Shown piece by piece: positions 31,678 through 43,485 of a stretch of DNA of 64,000 bases. The first letter of the stretch is position 1. Every line of letters begins with the position of its first letter. The DNA is from Dastarcus helophoroides (lineage: Eukaryota; Arthropoda; Insecta; Coleoptera; Bothrideridae), in the NCBI GenBank assembly GCA_028583605.1, contig CM053330.1:27173233-27237232 (forward strand), in the 5' to 3' direction. Below the pieces are notes generated by a model. That model saw only the letters and a program-made list of their open reading frames with translations, was not told the DNA's origin and made no database searches. The translations under genes and the position numbers were made by a program.

Positions 31678-34600
31678 TTTTAAATACACGCACAATATAT
31701 TCTTTTCAATTATCAAAACAAATGCCATGCATACAATTCTGTTGTCTGCTGCAATCAGATAAAGTATCGTTTAAAATTCCAACTGATAAAAAAATTAGAC
31801 AGTACACAGAAAACAGCAAAATTAAAATGTCTAGAATAAAGTCAAATATTCAAGCTATTGGCGATTCGAATTAAAAGTTCGCGCCAACTATCAGCTGATC
31901 GCAAGTAGGTCGCTTGCTTATAACCATGGAGGTGCAGGTAGCAGAAGCGGGGGGGAAACAGGAACTTTAGTTCGCCAGACAGGGTGGTGGCGCTAGTTCT
32001 TGGTCAGATTAAGTGTTTTTTCATATTCAACGTTGGTTAGCTACAAATATTTTGTGTTGGTTACCTGAACTGGCCTGACAAATGACATTTGAATTATACA
32101 GTGTTGTCATGTACCCATGTAGATCTGGCACTTGGAAGATTTTCAACATCTTGGACAGATTTGGCAAGAAAATAAGAGGTGATGTCAGCGATTTATTTTT
32201 CGGTCTTTTGGCAACATTGAGCCATTTGTTTGTTTGAGCCATATACGAAGAAGGATGTAATGGCGGTTTTCATTTGATGTAAACAATAATTTGGCGATAA
32301 GTAGTTTTTGTAGTAAATATTTATTCGGTAATAATTTAATATATGACCTGGTTTTCCAAACACATGTAATTTTGTAATATTCACTAAACATTGTCTATAT
32401 TTACTTGACTTAGCAGTTAATGGTTAAAGTGTCTATTGTTTGGTTTTGGAATTATTCCTATAAAAATTTCAACCTAATTTTGTTTGCTTTACTGGCATAA
32501 TATTTGTAGAAGTAGTCTTGCAAACTAAATAATTTTCTTGTGCCAAACTTTCTAATTGTTTTGCTTTTACTTTTTCATGCTTTATTCTTGGGAGTACTAC
32601 AAACTACAACCCAAAAGAAGAAACGTTCTAGTGATTAGAAGCCTTGGTTTTATTTAATAGAGATGAATTTATAAAGATAGATTTTAGTTAGTATACTAAT
32701 TAAATTAAAAGTATTATATTTTTGTTAAAAAATAGATCAATTTTTGTTTTATTTGTAAATGTGAACTAATAAAACATTTTTCTACCTCATTTTTGTATTT
32801 TATTTTTTATCATGTAATTTACGTTACATAAAACCGAACTTGCCCATTGTAGTTAAAATATCTGATGTTTTATTTTTGCATTTTAAATAACATTAAACGC
32901 AGTTTTGTAATATTTATCATGCAAAAATAAAATTTAACAGATATTTTAAACTATAATAAGAAATTTACTAATTGAAAATTAAATTTGAATTTGGCGCCGC
33001 CTGCCAGACGAATCTGTCAGTTTGTTGTTCTCGCTTTAAATGCTACCTATCCTTCTTAATATATATGTTTTGTGCTTATAACCTATCTTTAAGGCTATAA
33101 TATGTATGTAAAAATTAGAGATTTCCTATGAATATTTTGTTATTTTGCCAAGCAGTTTTTATAATTTTCAAATAATTATATGTATATTAAGAGGACAATA
33201 ACTAAGGTAATTAAAACAAGCCGACTGTTTATACAAATTATAATGGATTCGGGGAAAAAGCTTTTATGTTTTGGAATAGGGGTGAGATAGATTGCAGTGC
33301 ATAAGCATCCTAATTTTGTTTTTACAGCTCAACTTCTGTATGGAATAATTGTTAAAAGGTAAATTTATCATTATAGCCTCAATCCTCGGGAATATTATTT
33401 TAATTTACTAGAACAGTTTAACATTCTAAAAGTTGTGACGAATAGGTTAGAAGATAATGTAAAATTTCTTGAAGTCGTAAGTTATTTGAAAAGAACTAAA
33501 TAATTTCTTAGAAGGCGTAGTAATACTTAACACTAGTTAATTTTGTTGTTCAGTTAAAGATTGAAAATATTTTTAGGGGAAAGGCTTCTGAATGGAAGTC
33601 ACGTTTATTATTGGTGTGTAAAAGAAGAAAATGGAGAAAATTTAAAATAAAGTAATAAGATTTGAATTGCACATTGCATCGAATAAAATTCCTTCACAAT
33701 AGCATCCACCTATTCCTAACTACTGAATTAAATTACTACTTTCAAAAATTTATCTGATGCTTTAGCCCCCCATATCTTACTGATAAAAATGATAATCACC
33801 ACTAATAAACTGTATTAACAATAAATGCCACAATAAATATTAAAAAGTCTACAATATTTTGACAAGTGACTGATATGACTGGACCAGGGTTCGTTTTTTA
33901 GCACCGTAATCAGCCAAGAAGGATTCATTTCAGTGATGAATTTTAAAATTTGGTTACCATTTTGATTCTGCAGCATAGACATGTTGCTGCTTAAACTAGA
34001 ATTTAAGTACATTCTGGAATACTTTTAATGTTTGGAAATTATTTAAAACATTAGCCACATAGCTGGCTGTAAAACTATATTTAAAATTGATAACATTTAG
34101 TAAAATTAATCATTAACTGTCTCAACAATAGAAATGTTACGGAAGAGAAATAAAAGCACTGTGTATGAAATATCATGTTTTTTAGTTTCATAAACAAAGA
34201 ATGTTAGCAAGAGCCTTCTAAATATTTTCTCTTGTATATTTTTGTGTAATGCAGCCATAAACAATGCCAAAAATCTTTAATTTGCTTTTTATTTGATTTG
34301 AAGTAAATTCCATATTCTATAATAATGAATAACTAAATTTAAAAAGTCTATAAATATAGGTAGGTATAAACAAATGTCTCCAACTACTTTAGGTACAAAC
34401 TAATCAAACCATTAACTTCTGATTCTAACATCAACTAACCGAAAATTGAACGCTTGTTACGGCTACATTCACAAAGCAAACCCCATATCAAAATGTAAAC
34501 AAACCTGTGACCTACAAGCAGTAGTTATAATTATCGCCACCAGAGGGAGTGATCCTTAGCTGGAAATGCCAATAGTCGATATTTAAAGACAACGTTTAAA

Positions 34601-34907
34601 TCGAAATTTTTAGGAAAATATTGATCATTTGAAAAATTGAATTGAAAGTTCAAATCAAAATTCTAGGAAACTAGTAGAATTTTTTACTCTGAAATGAAAA
34701 TGTTGTCAAAAAAAGTCGGGACAAAGGTCAATGGTTTCAATTTGAAACGTCTGCTATGTTAGATTTAATGTTAAAATTTAAAGGAAGTGCTACATAAAAA
34801 TAGTTCAAGTGTCGAAGAAAATATAAAAATTTCGAAATTTCGAGAAAAAATCTAAATTTTAAGGTTAGAAATAAAAATTTTCAAATACCTATATGCTTAA
34901 ATTTTGA
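31678..34907. other. 3.2-kb stretch without a recognised gene
   Basis: AT-rich intergenic DNA. At 32099-32219 a 121-bp stretch begins CAGTGTTGTCATGTACCC and ends in a sequence whose complement is CAATGTTGCCAAAAGACC. That is hAT-like, but no target duplication was found. Near 33810-33910 there is similarity to the interior of MITE family B (4527-4687). Short frames at 32027-32391 and 33815-34012 carry no recognisable domain. Confidence 0.4.
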
Positions 34908-36060
34908 ATGCGACATAACTAAATTGACTGCTACAAAAACTTAGATTTTCATAAACTTGTCACAAACTTATTAATATTTTGTCCAGTACCCTTTATTTTC
35001 TATAACACTACAACATCTTTCTGGCACTGATTTAATTAAATTTGTTATTATTTTAGGGTCAATAGACTTCCAAATTTTCTCAAGTTTTAAAAAGTTCTTC
35101 TCTATTACTAAATTTTTTTGTTCTTATTTGCTTGTCGACTATCTCCCAAAGGTTCTCAATTGGATTTAAATATGGAGATTGAGCAGGCCATTTCAAAACA
35201 TTAACTTTTTTATTGATTAACCACTCTTAACAAATTTTGATGTGTTCATGGTCGTGCTGAAAAATGTGACAATGGTATTTCCCACTAACCATATGGATAC
35301 ATGACTGTTGCTAATATATTGCAGTACATGAATCGATCCATTTTCTCAATAATTCTCTGTATAGGGCCCATACCACAACCCGAGAAAGCGCCCTAAACCA
35401 TAATGTTTCCCCCGCCTTTCTTAACGGTTCTTGAAACGTATTTAGGATGAAGTCTTGTTCCTTTTGGTCGATGAATATATTGAGAACCTTTAATCAAATT
35501 GAACTTACTTTCATCACCAAACAGCACACTTTTCCAGTCTTTTGCACACCAATGCAAATGAAGCGTTGCAAACATTAACCTATCTTTCTTATTTTTCTCT
35601 GAAAGAAGAGGTTTTCGTGCCGGCCGATGTGCAGGAAGTCCAAGTTCTACCAGCCGTCTCTGGACAGTTCGAGAAGATAATCCGATATCGCCTAATTCAG
35701 CGCAAATTTTATTAGCAAACATCCATGGATTCTTTTTGATTAAAATTGTTATTTTTGTGTCAAGTCTCACTGAACTTTTCCAACGTCGCCCCCTTCGTTT
35801 TAAATTAAACACAGTTTCCCGAAGAAGGAAATTTTTTCATTGTTAAAGATACTACTTGTTTAGATAGATTAAACTGCTGACATATCAATTTCTGTGGTTG
35901 ACCACTTTCATAAGCCTCAATAATTTTTTTTTCAAATCACTGGAAAAATGTTTTCCAGATGGCATTTTGTACAACAAATACTATAAAATTGAAGAGATGA
36001 TACCTCAGTAAAAGACTTTTAAGTACTAAAATTAATGCAGTCAATTTAAATTTGTCGTGT
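34908..36060 (-). pseudogene. Tc1-like transposon with broken transposase
   Basis: The minus-strand frame 35812-35393 encodes the Tc1 transposase middle part: the second helix-turn-helix (ELGDIGLSSRTVQRRLVELG) and the catalytic strand VLFGDESKFNL with the first Asp. Further downstream on the same strand, in other frames, are a DHEH-like block for the second Asp and WPAQSPYLNPIENLWEIVD (about 35131-35190) with the final catalytic Glu. A stop and frameshifts separate the blocks, so the element is dead. The flanks TGCGACATAACTAAATTGAC at the left and a similar complement near 36040-36060 are probably the eroded TIRs. Confidence 0.85.
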
Positions 36061-36084
36061 TCATTATCAGTCGAAATTAATAAA

Positions 36085-36233
36085 GCTAAATACAAATCTT
36101 GTCCCCTGAAATCAAGAAAGATTAAAAAACCCAACAGAGGTTGCTCTAAGGCGTTTTAGTTTTGTTTTCTTCGTTTCAGAGGACGATTTGTATTTCAATT
36201 TTTGGAGATAACCAAGGACCAGTTCGTTCCACA
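36085..36233. repeat. Fold-back MITE-like element, family A copy 2
   Basis: Reverse-complement relative of 1641-1878. It has AATACAAATCTTGTCCCC... near the left, ATTTCAATTTTTGGAGATAA.. and ..AAGGACCAGTTCGTTCCAC at the right. Shorter than copy 1; the middle is deleted. Confidence 0.7.
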
Positions 36234-36514
36234 AAAAAAAAGTAGATAATGATACTTACCTACTAGAAACTATGAGCTTCAATCGGGCATGAGAAAATAC
36301 AGGGAATAATAAAAAGCAGATATTTATTAAACAATTTAATATAAATCTAAGCAATCATACATTATAAAAATGTACGGTCCTCAAACCCCTATAAAATATT
36401 TTCAAAAGAAAATTAACGCAAAATGCAAACTGGTATTAAAATTTAAATATAATGCGAAAAAGTTAGAACAATTTGCAAGTACGTTTGATATTTTAACAAT
36501 TTCAGTGCCCATAC
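36234..36514 (-). other. DAP1 3' flank
   Basis: Downstream of the DAP1 stop on the minus strand. Probably holds the 3' UTR. No other feature seen. Confidence 0.35.
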
Positions 36515-36858
36515 CTATTTTCGTGGCTGTTGAATGTGAGTGAGGGGCTTACTTGCGTGAGTCACGGGCGGTTTCTCCTTATGAAAACTCTGCACAGCCT
36601 CTGTAGGAAAATCAGAGTACCCCTTGGCGACAGCCCCAGAAATTGTGAGAGTCTTCGGGGGGCTGGCAGAAACGGTGATCCCGGTGGTATCTTCCGATAG
36701 ACCTCCGGAATCTTTTCTAGTCTTATGCTGGGTAATTCGCATTCCTCCAGCTTTCACTGCGGCGGAAATTATCAAACAGATGTAACGAAAAATAGGAGTT
36801 TATTACCTGCTGGAGGGTGCCCTGCCTTCAATTGGCACTCGGATTTAGGACTAGACAT
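36515..36858 (-). CDS. DAP1: Death-associated protein 1 (DAP1)
   Basis: Small proline-rich cytosolic protein. In mammals DAP1 is a TOR substrate that restrains autophagy. Two exons on the minus strand, 36858-36807 and 36756-36515, join through a phase-1 intron of 50 bp to 97 codons plus stop (human DAP1 is 102 aa). Conserved family blocks are all present and in order: the N-terminal KAGHPPAVKAGGMRI, spanning the splice junction; the central SPPKTLTISGAVAKGYSDFP, matching SPPKP..ISGVIARGDKDFP; and the invariant C-terminus HIQQPRK. The start ATG at 36858 opens MSSP, as in vertebrates. The match at both ends makes the call secure. Confidence 0.95.
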
Positions 36859-37839
36859 CGCCGATGCGCGATTTTTGGAACTTTTTACTGCAGTATACAA
36901 TATGGGTAACAGGATGGGTTTATCTTATCCTAGGATTTTGTAAACAAACATCACACGTTTGCAATATGCGTGACCTTGGATATTCTACGTTTTCACTGTA
37001 TTTTTCCTTCGACAACTTCCGTTTATTTGATCTACCCAAGTTTCCCGAGCTTTGGACAGATGTCAGCTCATATATGATCATAGACGCAGTCAGGGAAGTT
37101 GCAGATCTGTCAACGGTGCGGAAAGTTTGATTATTTCATACAAGGAACTTTAACTTTCTTGATTTCATATTATTCTGGGAGGATACATACTGTTCATTTC
37201 AGAAAAATATGCATAAGAGTAGGCCGTGAAGTATTAAATCAACTTTTAGATAAGTTACTAAAAAAAATCACCAGAACTAAAGCTGCCTTCACGCGTAAAC
37301 ATTTTGATGATTAATATGTTGCCTACATTTTCGGGTTATTTGGCAAAAATAATCAGACTAAATGCTTTCTATGTTATTTTTATTACCATTATTAACAATT
37401 TTTTATTATTTTTTAATTATTTATATTAATATTTCAACAGAAATTGACACAACATATAAAAGAATCACTCTTAAAACCACCAAAAAAAACAAAATATTTA
37501 AGAACAACACAGAACACTATTAAGAAATGTTACAAAGCTGCCCTACGACTATGTTTAAACATTACTAGTTCTTATTTTTGCTTCTACAAAATTAAAATTT
37601 CAGTGCTTACTCAGATGCATATTTGTCTGAAAAATTTATGGAATAATAAAAGATAAACTAAACTTATTGTTAGATTTAAAGGTAGCTTCACAGATTAAGT
37701 GATTAATGTGTTGCTTATATCTTGGGCTTGCATGGGGAAATATATAAACCTCTGGTTATTTTACAGAAAATCATATCAAAAGTAATGTAAATGAATCACG
37801 TAAGTGTTTTTTTTATGTTCAATCCACTCGCAAAGGATA
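36859..37839. other. Intergenic upstream of DAP1
   Basis: Includes the presumed DAP1 promoter. A direct repeat of GATTAAT(A/G)TGTTGC.TA preceded by CTTCAC occurs near 37290-37325 and 37688-37713. The open frames 36864-37656 on the plus strand have no recognisable motif and are not called. Confidence 0.4.
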
Positions 37840-38760
37840 ACCCTATTATGCCTTCAAAGCACCACGAGTAGGATGCGGAAACAAAGATAGATGGCCAAGA
37901 GCCGCCTTCTTAAACAAGGATGGGTTCCAATTTTTAGGGAAAATTCCGGTTGGTAACAAGTTCCATAGCTTGTAAGTTTTATAGAAAACAGAGCCTCCGT
38001 AGACAGAAGTCCTCATTGTGTCAAGCTGGACCGCACAGGAATTTGCTGTCTCCGACTGTCTTGTATACCTCACAAATCTTGCCCGTGGGGGGATCATTCC
38101 TACTAGTTTCTGTGAGCATCTACTATGAAAGTACTTGTAGAAAAGAGATTAGTCACTAACCATCCGCCTGTGCTCTAGTGTTTCGAGAGAATCGGTCAAA
38201 CTCTCGTCATCAGTTAGGCGAATCACTCTTCTTTGAATTGAATACAAAAAAGCTAAAGTGTGCTTTGGGGCTGAACTCCAAACATGAGAACAGTACTCTC
38301 GTGTTGGCCGAACTTGAGCGTTTTAGAGTGTGAGTAGTTGATGGGATGTTAAGCATTTTTTAGCTCTAAAAGAAATCCTAGCTTTTGAGAGGCGGATTTG
38401 GCTATGATCGACATGATCGTCGTAAGAGAAGGTAGTGCTCGCATTTACTCCTAGGGTAGGTAGATTAGATCCCATCGGGAGGATTTTACTGTCCATTAGT
38501 ATGTTTGAGTGAGTTTTTGAAGCGTTGAAGTCGACCAGATTTTTCTTAGCCCATTCCAGAATAATTTCGAGATCCCGATTAATTATCTGTATCTGTTGTT
38601 CCCTTAGTCGATCTGTCAGATTGTCAGAGGAAAAATTTGACACCAGACTACTATCATCTGAAGTTGAAGCTAAGAGATCGTTTATGTGTAACAGAAACAG
38701 AGTAGGAGACAGGACAGACCCCTGAGGCACCCGTGCATCAATTGCAAATGTCTCGCATGA
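37840..38760 (-). pseudogene. LINE reverse-transcriptase fragment (copy 3)
   Basis: Minus strand. The frame 38730-38323 encodes polymerase motif B (PQGSVLSPTLFLLHINDLL), then NRDLEIILEWAKKNLVDFNASKT (motif D region). After a frame break the homology continues (FSPKAHF near 38270) to the tail ETANSCAVQLDTMRTSVYG..WNLLPTGIFPKNWNPSLFKKA at 38060-37880. The expected YADD/FADD catalytic block after NDLL is damaged (here SDDSS with missing residues), and stops occur between blocks. A dead, 5'-truncated Jockey/CR1-like LINE, the longest of the three same-strand copies. Confidence 0.85.
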
Positions 38761-38859
38761 GATACCATGCCAGTATTAAAACATTAGGTAATAATTTGCA
38801 AACTATTCACGAAATGCAAAATATTTTTACTTTTGATAGGTTTATCTTTACCATTTCAG

Positions 38860-40000
38860 AAATTTCCATTTTTTCGCAAAAATGAATCCTTTCCTTGAAA
38901 TTACGACATTTTATAGAAATTTCGAATTATTTCTCAGACTCCGTCTTTTTTTACAAAATATTTCTTTTTCTTTTGAAATTTCGATTTTTTTCTAAAATTC
39001 GACTTCTTTTTTCAAAATGCGCCTTTTTCAAAATTGGAATTTTCCTTTAGATTTTTTTTAATTTCGTCACTTCTTAAAATTCAACTTTTTCTGAAAATTT
39101 TAACTATCTGCAAATTTCGACTTTTTTATTAAACTTGTTAGATCTTCTAAAAAAAAGTAAACATTTTTAGAATAATACTTCTTTCGAAACTTTGAAAAAT
39201 ATTTTTTGAAAATTATGAATTTTTCTTAAAAAAACGAAAATTCCAGAAAATTCAAATTGTTTCTTACAATTTCTACGTTTATCTCAATAAAGGATATTTT
39301 TTGACGTCACAGTGGGTTAGGAGCTTGTCCTTCACTCAGGCAGTCCAAATTTTCCAGAAGTTTTCCTTAAAATTGGCTCTTTTTTTCGTAATTTCTACAA
39401 AATTTGAGTGTCTCTTTCGCAAAATTTTCATCTTTTTCTCAAAATGTCGATATTTTCCGCGAAATTTAGATTTTTTTTCAAAATCTCTTTGGGTTTTCGA
39501 AATTTTCAATGTTAACCCGAAAAATTTCGATATTTTTTAAGTTTTTCCAAAATGTCGAGTGTTTCTTTTAAATTTAATTTCCTGAAAATTCCGACTTTAT
39601 CTTAAAACTAGGTTTTTCTTCTTTTTTATACTCAAAATTCTCCTTTTTTCTCTCAAAATTGGATTGTATTGGAAATTTTGAATATTTTATAGGAATTTTC
39701 TCGAAATTTTGACTCTCCAGAAATTTCAACCTGCTTCTCAAAATTCGTTGTTTATTCTCGAAGTTTCGATTAAATGTCTTATTGTTCCTGGAAATTTCTA
39801 CTTAAAATGAAGCTTTTCATTCAAAATTCAACTTTTAAAAATTCTTTTATATTTCTAAAATTGAACTGAAATTTAATAAAAATATAAAACTTTTGAGAAT
39901 AATACTTTTACAAAATTTAGAGAATAAGATTTCTTGTATATTTTGAGATTATGTCAAAATATAAACAAACATAAAAATTAAGAGAGAAATATTTTTAGAA
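38860..40000. repeat. Degenerate GTCGAAATTT array
   Basis: About 1.1 kb in which aaaTTTCGACTTTTT-like units dominate, strongly diverged. No hAT ends (CAGTGTTGCCA) were found at either edge. Frames inside it are repeat by-products. Confidence 0.65.
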
Positions 40001-40630
40001 ATTGTTTTTTCTCCAAATTCGATTTATTCTGAAAATTGCAAGTTTTCTCATAAAGATCTCTAAGTGCCAACATTCGCGAATGTTGGAAATGAATATTCGC
40101 ATTTGCAAATGTGGGAAAACCAACATTCGTTACATTCCTAGCTAAAAGTAAAAAATTCGAAATGTTATTAGCGTTCTAACTTCAAACTAAATAAAGTGTG
40201 TTTCAATGAATTAGTTTCATTTAAGTCTTTGGAGCCCTGCATGGAAGATATTAAAAAAATATAAACAGACTCTAGAAGTTACATGAAACTTAATTCATTA
40301 ATAACATCTTGTCAACAGAACTCTAAAAAAAATCGGTGTTTTTGAAGTCAACTGTTTTCTCAAAATGTTGTTAAAGTTCCAATTTTTTTAAACTTGAAGT
40401 TAGTTTCTCTCAAATGTTGTCTTTTTTTCCCAAAAGGTGGAGTTTAAGCTTGAAATTTTCACAAATCATCAATGACACCATAAACTTGATAAAAACAAAA
40501 AATAATTCACATTATGGGAAAATTAAAAAATATTTATTTCTGCCATAAAATAACATAACTTATCCTAACTGTCTCTGTAATGAAAGTCCAAATAAAGAGT
40601 GCACATAACTTAATACATCGAAATCGCCAC
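40001..40630. other. Spacer and SRP14 3' flank
   Basis: AT-rich. A short inverted repeat AACATTCGCGAATGTT lies near 40071-40086. The last ~100 bases hold the presumed SRP14 3' UTR. Confidence 0.4.
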
Positions 40631-41057
40631 TTATTCTGCTTTTGTCTTCGTTTTAGGCTTCTTTAACTTTTTCAGTCCATCTAAATTCCCTTTTAACAAA
40701 CTACTGTATGCTACTTGAAACTTATTTACGTCCTTCTGATGGATAACAGTGGAGATCTTCTTAGACTTGGATTTGGCCCTCACTAAGCACATATGTTCCT
40801 GAGGTTCCGGCAATGGAGGTCGACCAGGCCTCGGTGTTGGTCTATCATGTCCATCGTCTTAAACAAGAACCAATAAATTACGCTCATGATTGTGTTCAAT
40901 TTACCTACATCTTTTAAATGTCATAACGACAGATCCTTCCACTCTGGCATTTTGAAACAGTTTTGTCAATTCCGATAAAAACTAAAAGAGAAGTTGATCA
41001 ATAAAATTCGGTTCAATTGGAGTAGAAACGTACCACATCGTTCTCTAGTAAAACCAT
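40631..41057 (-). CDS. SRP14: Signal recognition particle 14 kDa subunit
   Basis: With SRP9 it binds the Alu domain of the SRP RNA and pauses elongation until the nascent chain reaches the ER translocon. Three minus-strand exons, 41057-41034 (only 8 codons), 40981-40909 and 40857-40631, join in phase to 107 codons plus stop. Family landmarks: MVLLEND at the start, FLSELTKLFQNARVEGSVVMTFKRYDG spanning exons 2 and 3, CLVRAKSKSKKISTV, and DVNKFQVAYSSLLKGNLDGLKK, which matches human EVNKFQMAYSNLLRANMDGLKK. The C-terminus ends in a Lys/Thr-rich tail, as in invertebrate SRP14, without the primate Ala-rich extension. A hAT-like element lies 346 bp upstream of the start. Confidence 0.95.
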
Positions 41058-41395
41058 ACTTCGTAGTTATTTTACACGCTTTATATGGTTCTGCATAAAT
41101 CGGAACAAAATATGTTATTTTTTCGTCAAACTTGGCAATCAACTTCCACGTCCCACATTTGTGAGGTTATAATGCTGTCATTATTGTCAAATAGCTGATT
41201 AGGATGTGTTCCATCTGTCAATCTATGCTCATTTAGGGAAATTTATTGACATTTATTTCAATGTGTTCAACAAAAGGGCGAATTTTTAAGGTTTTACCCA
41301 GAAATTGCGGAAAAGACTAGGGCTAGAGGTTTTTGGATAAATCCAAATACTTAAATATTGAACACAATTGTTGGCTTCTATGATGCTGAGAATGG
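41058..41395. other. SRP14 upstream region
   Basis: About 340 bp between the SRP14 start and the target duplication of hAT copy 2. It presumably contains the promoter. No TATA box was assigned. Confidence 0.4.
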
Positions 41396-41403
41396 TCATG
41401 GTC

Positions 41404-42663
41404 CAGTGTTGCCATATATTTAAAGGTAAAATTTCTTACATAGGCAATTAAAATTACCGTATTTTTACAAAAATCTCCTTATCTGCTAGCCGACTTAAAA
41501 ATTTTTATTTAGTGACTGGACACGTTACACACGTGTTAATACATAAACTACAAAACTTTAAAAAAAGTTTATTTACTTTTTTTGAAGTAAAAAAAAAACA
41601 AAGGCGTAGAAAGGATATTAATTTGAATAAAAAACTTCAGATTAAAGTAAAAATTTCGGTCTTTAATCTTGAAAGGTCGAAGAAAATGGAAATTTCGAGT
41701 TTCAAGTCGAAATTTCTAAAAAAAACTGAAATTTCAAGTTTGATGTCGAAATTTAACAATTAAAGTCTAAGTGTCGACCTTGACCTCAAAATTTCGACTT
41801 TTTTCTCGAAAATTCTGTTTTAATGCTGAAATTTCAAGAAAAAAGTCGAAAGTCTGGTTAATAAAAATTTAAATTACTCAACGTACCCTACTGTCAACTG
41901 TCAATATTAAATGGAAAGGGGCATGGTGAGGCACAACCATAGAATCTAGAAATTTAAATTGTTATCTCGAAATTTCGTGAAAAAAAATTAAAATTTCAAG
42001 GTTAAAGCCGACATTTCGCGAAAAAAGTCCAAGTTTGGAGAATAAAGTCGAAATTTCCACTTTAATCTCGTTAATATCCAGTTTAAAATCGATATTTCTA
42101 TTTTTTTTAAAATAAATTAATGTTCAAGTCCAAAGAAGGTTTCACCCCTTTACCACATCGGCAATTAAATAAATAATTACGCGTAATTATTTATTTAATT
42201 GCCGATGTGGTAGAGGGATGAAACTTCTTTGGACTTAATCACAAGCCACAGTGTTTAGTTCAGTGCTTTAGGAAATTAATGTTCGTTCTACGCCTTCGTG
42301 ATAAATCAAAAATACATAAATAAAAAACAAGAAAAAATAAATATGTCCCTGATCTTTTTAATTATAAATAAGTAATTAAAATATCATTATTAGTGTTTAA
42401 AATCGAAAAAAAAACCTGCAAAATCAAGTTACAATGGTTCTACCAATCACGAGATGGCGCTGCGCAAAATTTTCACTTGCTTGTAAATTGTGGAACTGTG
42501 CATAAACTAATATTAGTGAATTACTTTACAAATTTATTGTTATTAAATAGTAAAACGTAAATTACCATATTTTTTGGTACGGTATTGGTATTTGCACCGT
42601 ACTCCGTACCTTTGTCGGAATTACCGTACATATACGGTAATTACAGTACGTATGGCAACATTG
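41404..42663. mobile_element. Non-autonomous hAT-like element, copy 2
   Basis: Begins CAGTGTTGCCATATATTT and ends GTATGGCAACATTG, with the perfect 8-bp duplication TCATGGTC on each side (41396-41403 and 42664-42671). It lies in the opposite orientation to copy 1. Its left ~215 bp match the right end of copy 1, and its right ~370 bp match the left end of copy 1, both in reverse complement. The two recurring modules and a shorter GTCGAAATTT array (about 41640-42110) lie between. A 110-nt palindrome is inserted near 42126-42235. No transposase, so it needs an enzyme supplied from elsewhere. Confidence 0.92.
42126..42235. repeat. Near-perfect 110-nt palindrome, family G
   Basis: Two ~55-nt arms meet at ACGCGT (42178-42183). 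The left arm carries AAGTCCAAAGAAGGTTTCAC and ACCACATCGGCAATTAAATA; the right arm is its complement with only a few mismatches. A single-arm relative lies at 16841-16970. As RNA or extruded DNA it would form a long hairpin. Confidence 0.9.
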
Positions 42664-42671
42664 TCATGGTC

Positions 42672-43485
42672 ATAGATGTACATGTTGTAGATGCTTCACT
42701 ACAGGTGTGTCGAACCCTAACGCATGATCTGAATTTTTCAAAAATATAGTGTTATTATGTGATAACGCAGCAAGTAAATAAACAACAATAAAATACAAAA
42801 AAAGCCATCAATAATGATAAAGACAGTTAATGTAAAATGCATTAAAATGTAAAGAGTAAAATTATTAGTATGTTGGTATTTGGACCCTGGGACATTTGCG
42901 GGGGTGAAAAGTGGGATGAAAAGTGTCCAACCCCTGTTTCTACCTTTAGTCAATCCTACATGATTTTGACGCATTCTTTTCCCAAGTAACAATTTGGCAT
43001 TGAGACTGACAATTTTTCGCATACGATTTGAACGGTGTCCACTGGAACGGCGCCCACTAAACCGGCGGGAGAGTGTAAGTGTAAAGGTCCATATAAGCAT
43101 CTTCATTTTCAATTTTCTAATAACACAGTAATATTATTCATTAACTATTAAACTTTTATTAACAATAAAAAGAACAACAGTAGTATTACCCAGTATTACC
43201 TACATATATGCTCTTTCTTTATGAGTATATGTATATTTAAAGTGACATTATAAATTCGCAAAATAAAGTTCTATGTTTAATCTATTCTGGCTCAACATAG
43301 ACAATAAGGTGTACCAACTGAATTTTGTGATCAATTTTTTTGGAAAAATCAAGTTGGCGCCGGCGTTGATATTCGTCAAAGCGCCGTTGCCCTAGCGTCG
43401 ATTCGTAAATAAATTTTGAAACTTTCGATTTGTCGGGACAAGCGGACGCAAGTGTTAGGGTCGTCCCGTTTTTGGTAGTGCAAAG
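42672..43485. other. Intergenic upstream of the dynein gene
   Basis: A partial MITE family B end lies near 43139-43170 (ATTAACTATTAAACTTTTAT). The 124-codon minus frame 42738-43112 has no recognisable domain and is not called. The last ~100 bases probably hold the dynein 5' UTR. Confidence 0.4.

Noticed and set aside
32099..32219. 121-bp hAT-like miniature element (CAGTGTTGTC / GGCAACATTG ends)
   Set aside because: No 8-bp duplication at the flanks and TIR agreement is short, so it was mentioned only in the description of the region.
33243..33510. A possible small spliced gene on the plus strand (FWNRAQLLYGIIVK then LNPREYYFNLLEQFNIL)
   Set aside because: Joining the two pieces needs an 18-bp intron, far below the minimum size, and reading through it meets a stop. 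No family was recognised. It may be the remnant of a gene.
42738..43112. 124-codon minus-strand frame (..RRFSGRRSSGHRSNRMRK..)
   Set aside because: The basic start derives from a short GC-rich stretch and the rest is hydrophobic AT-rich translation. No recognised motif.
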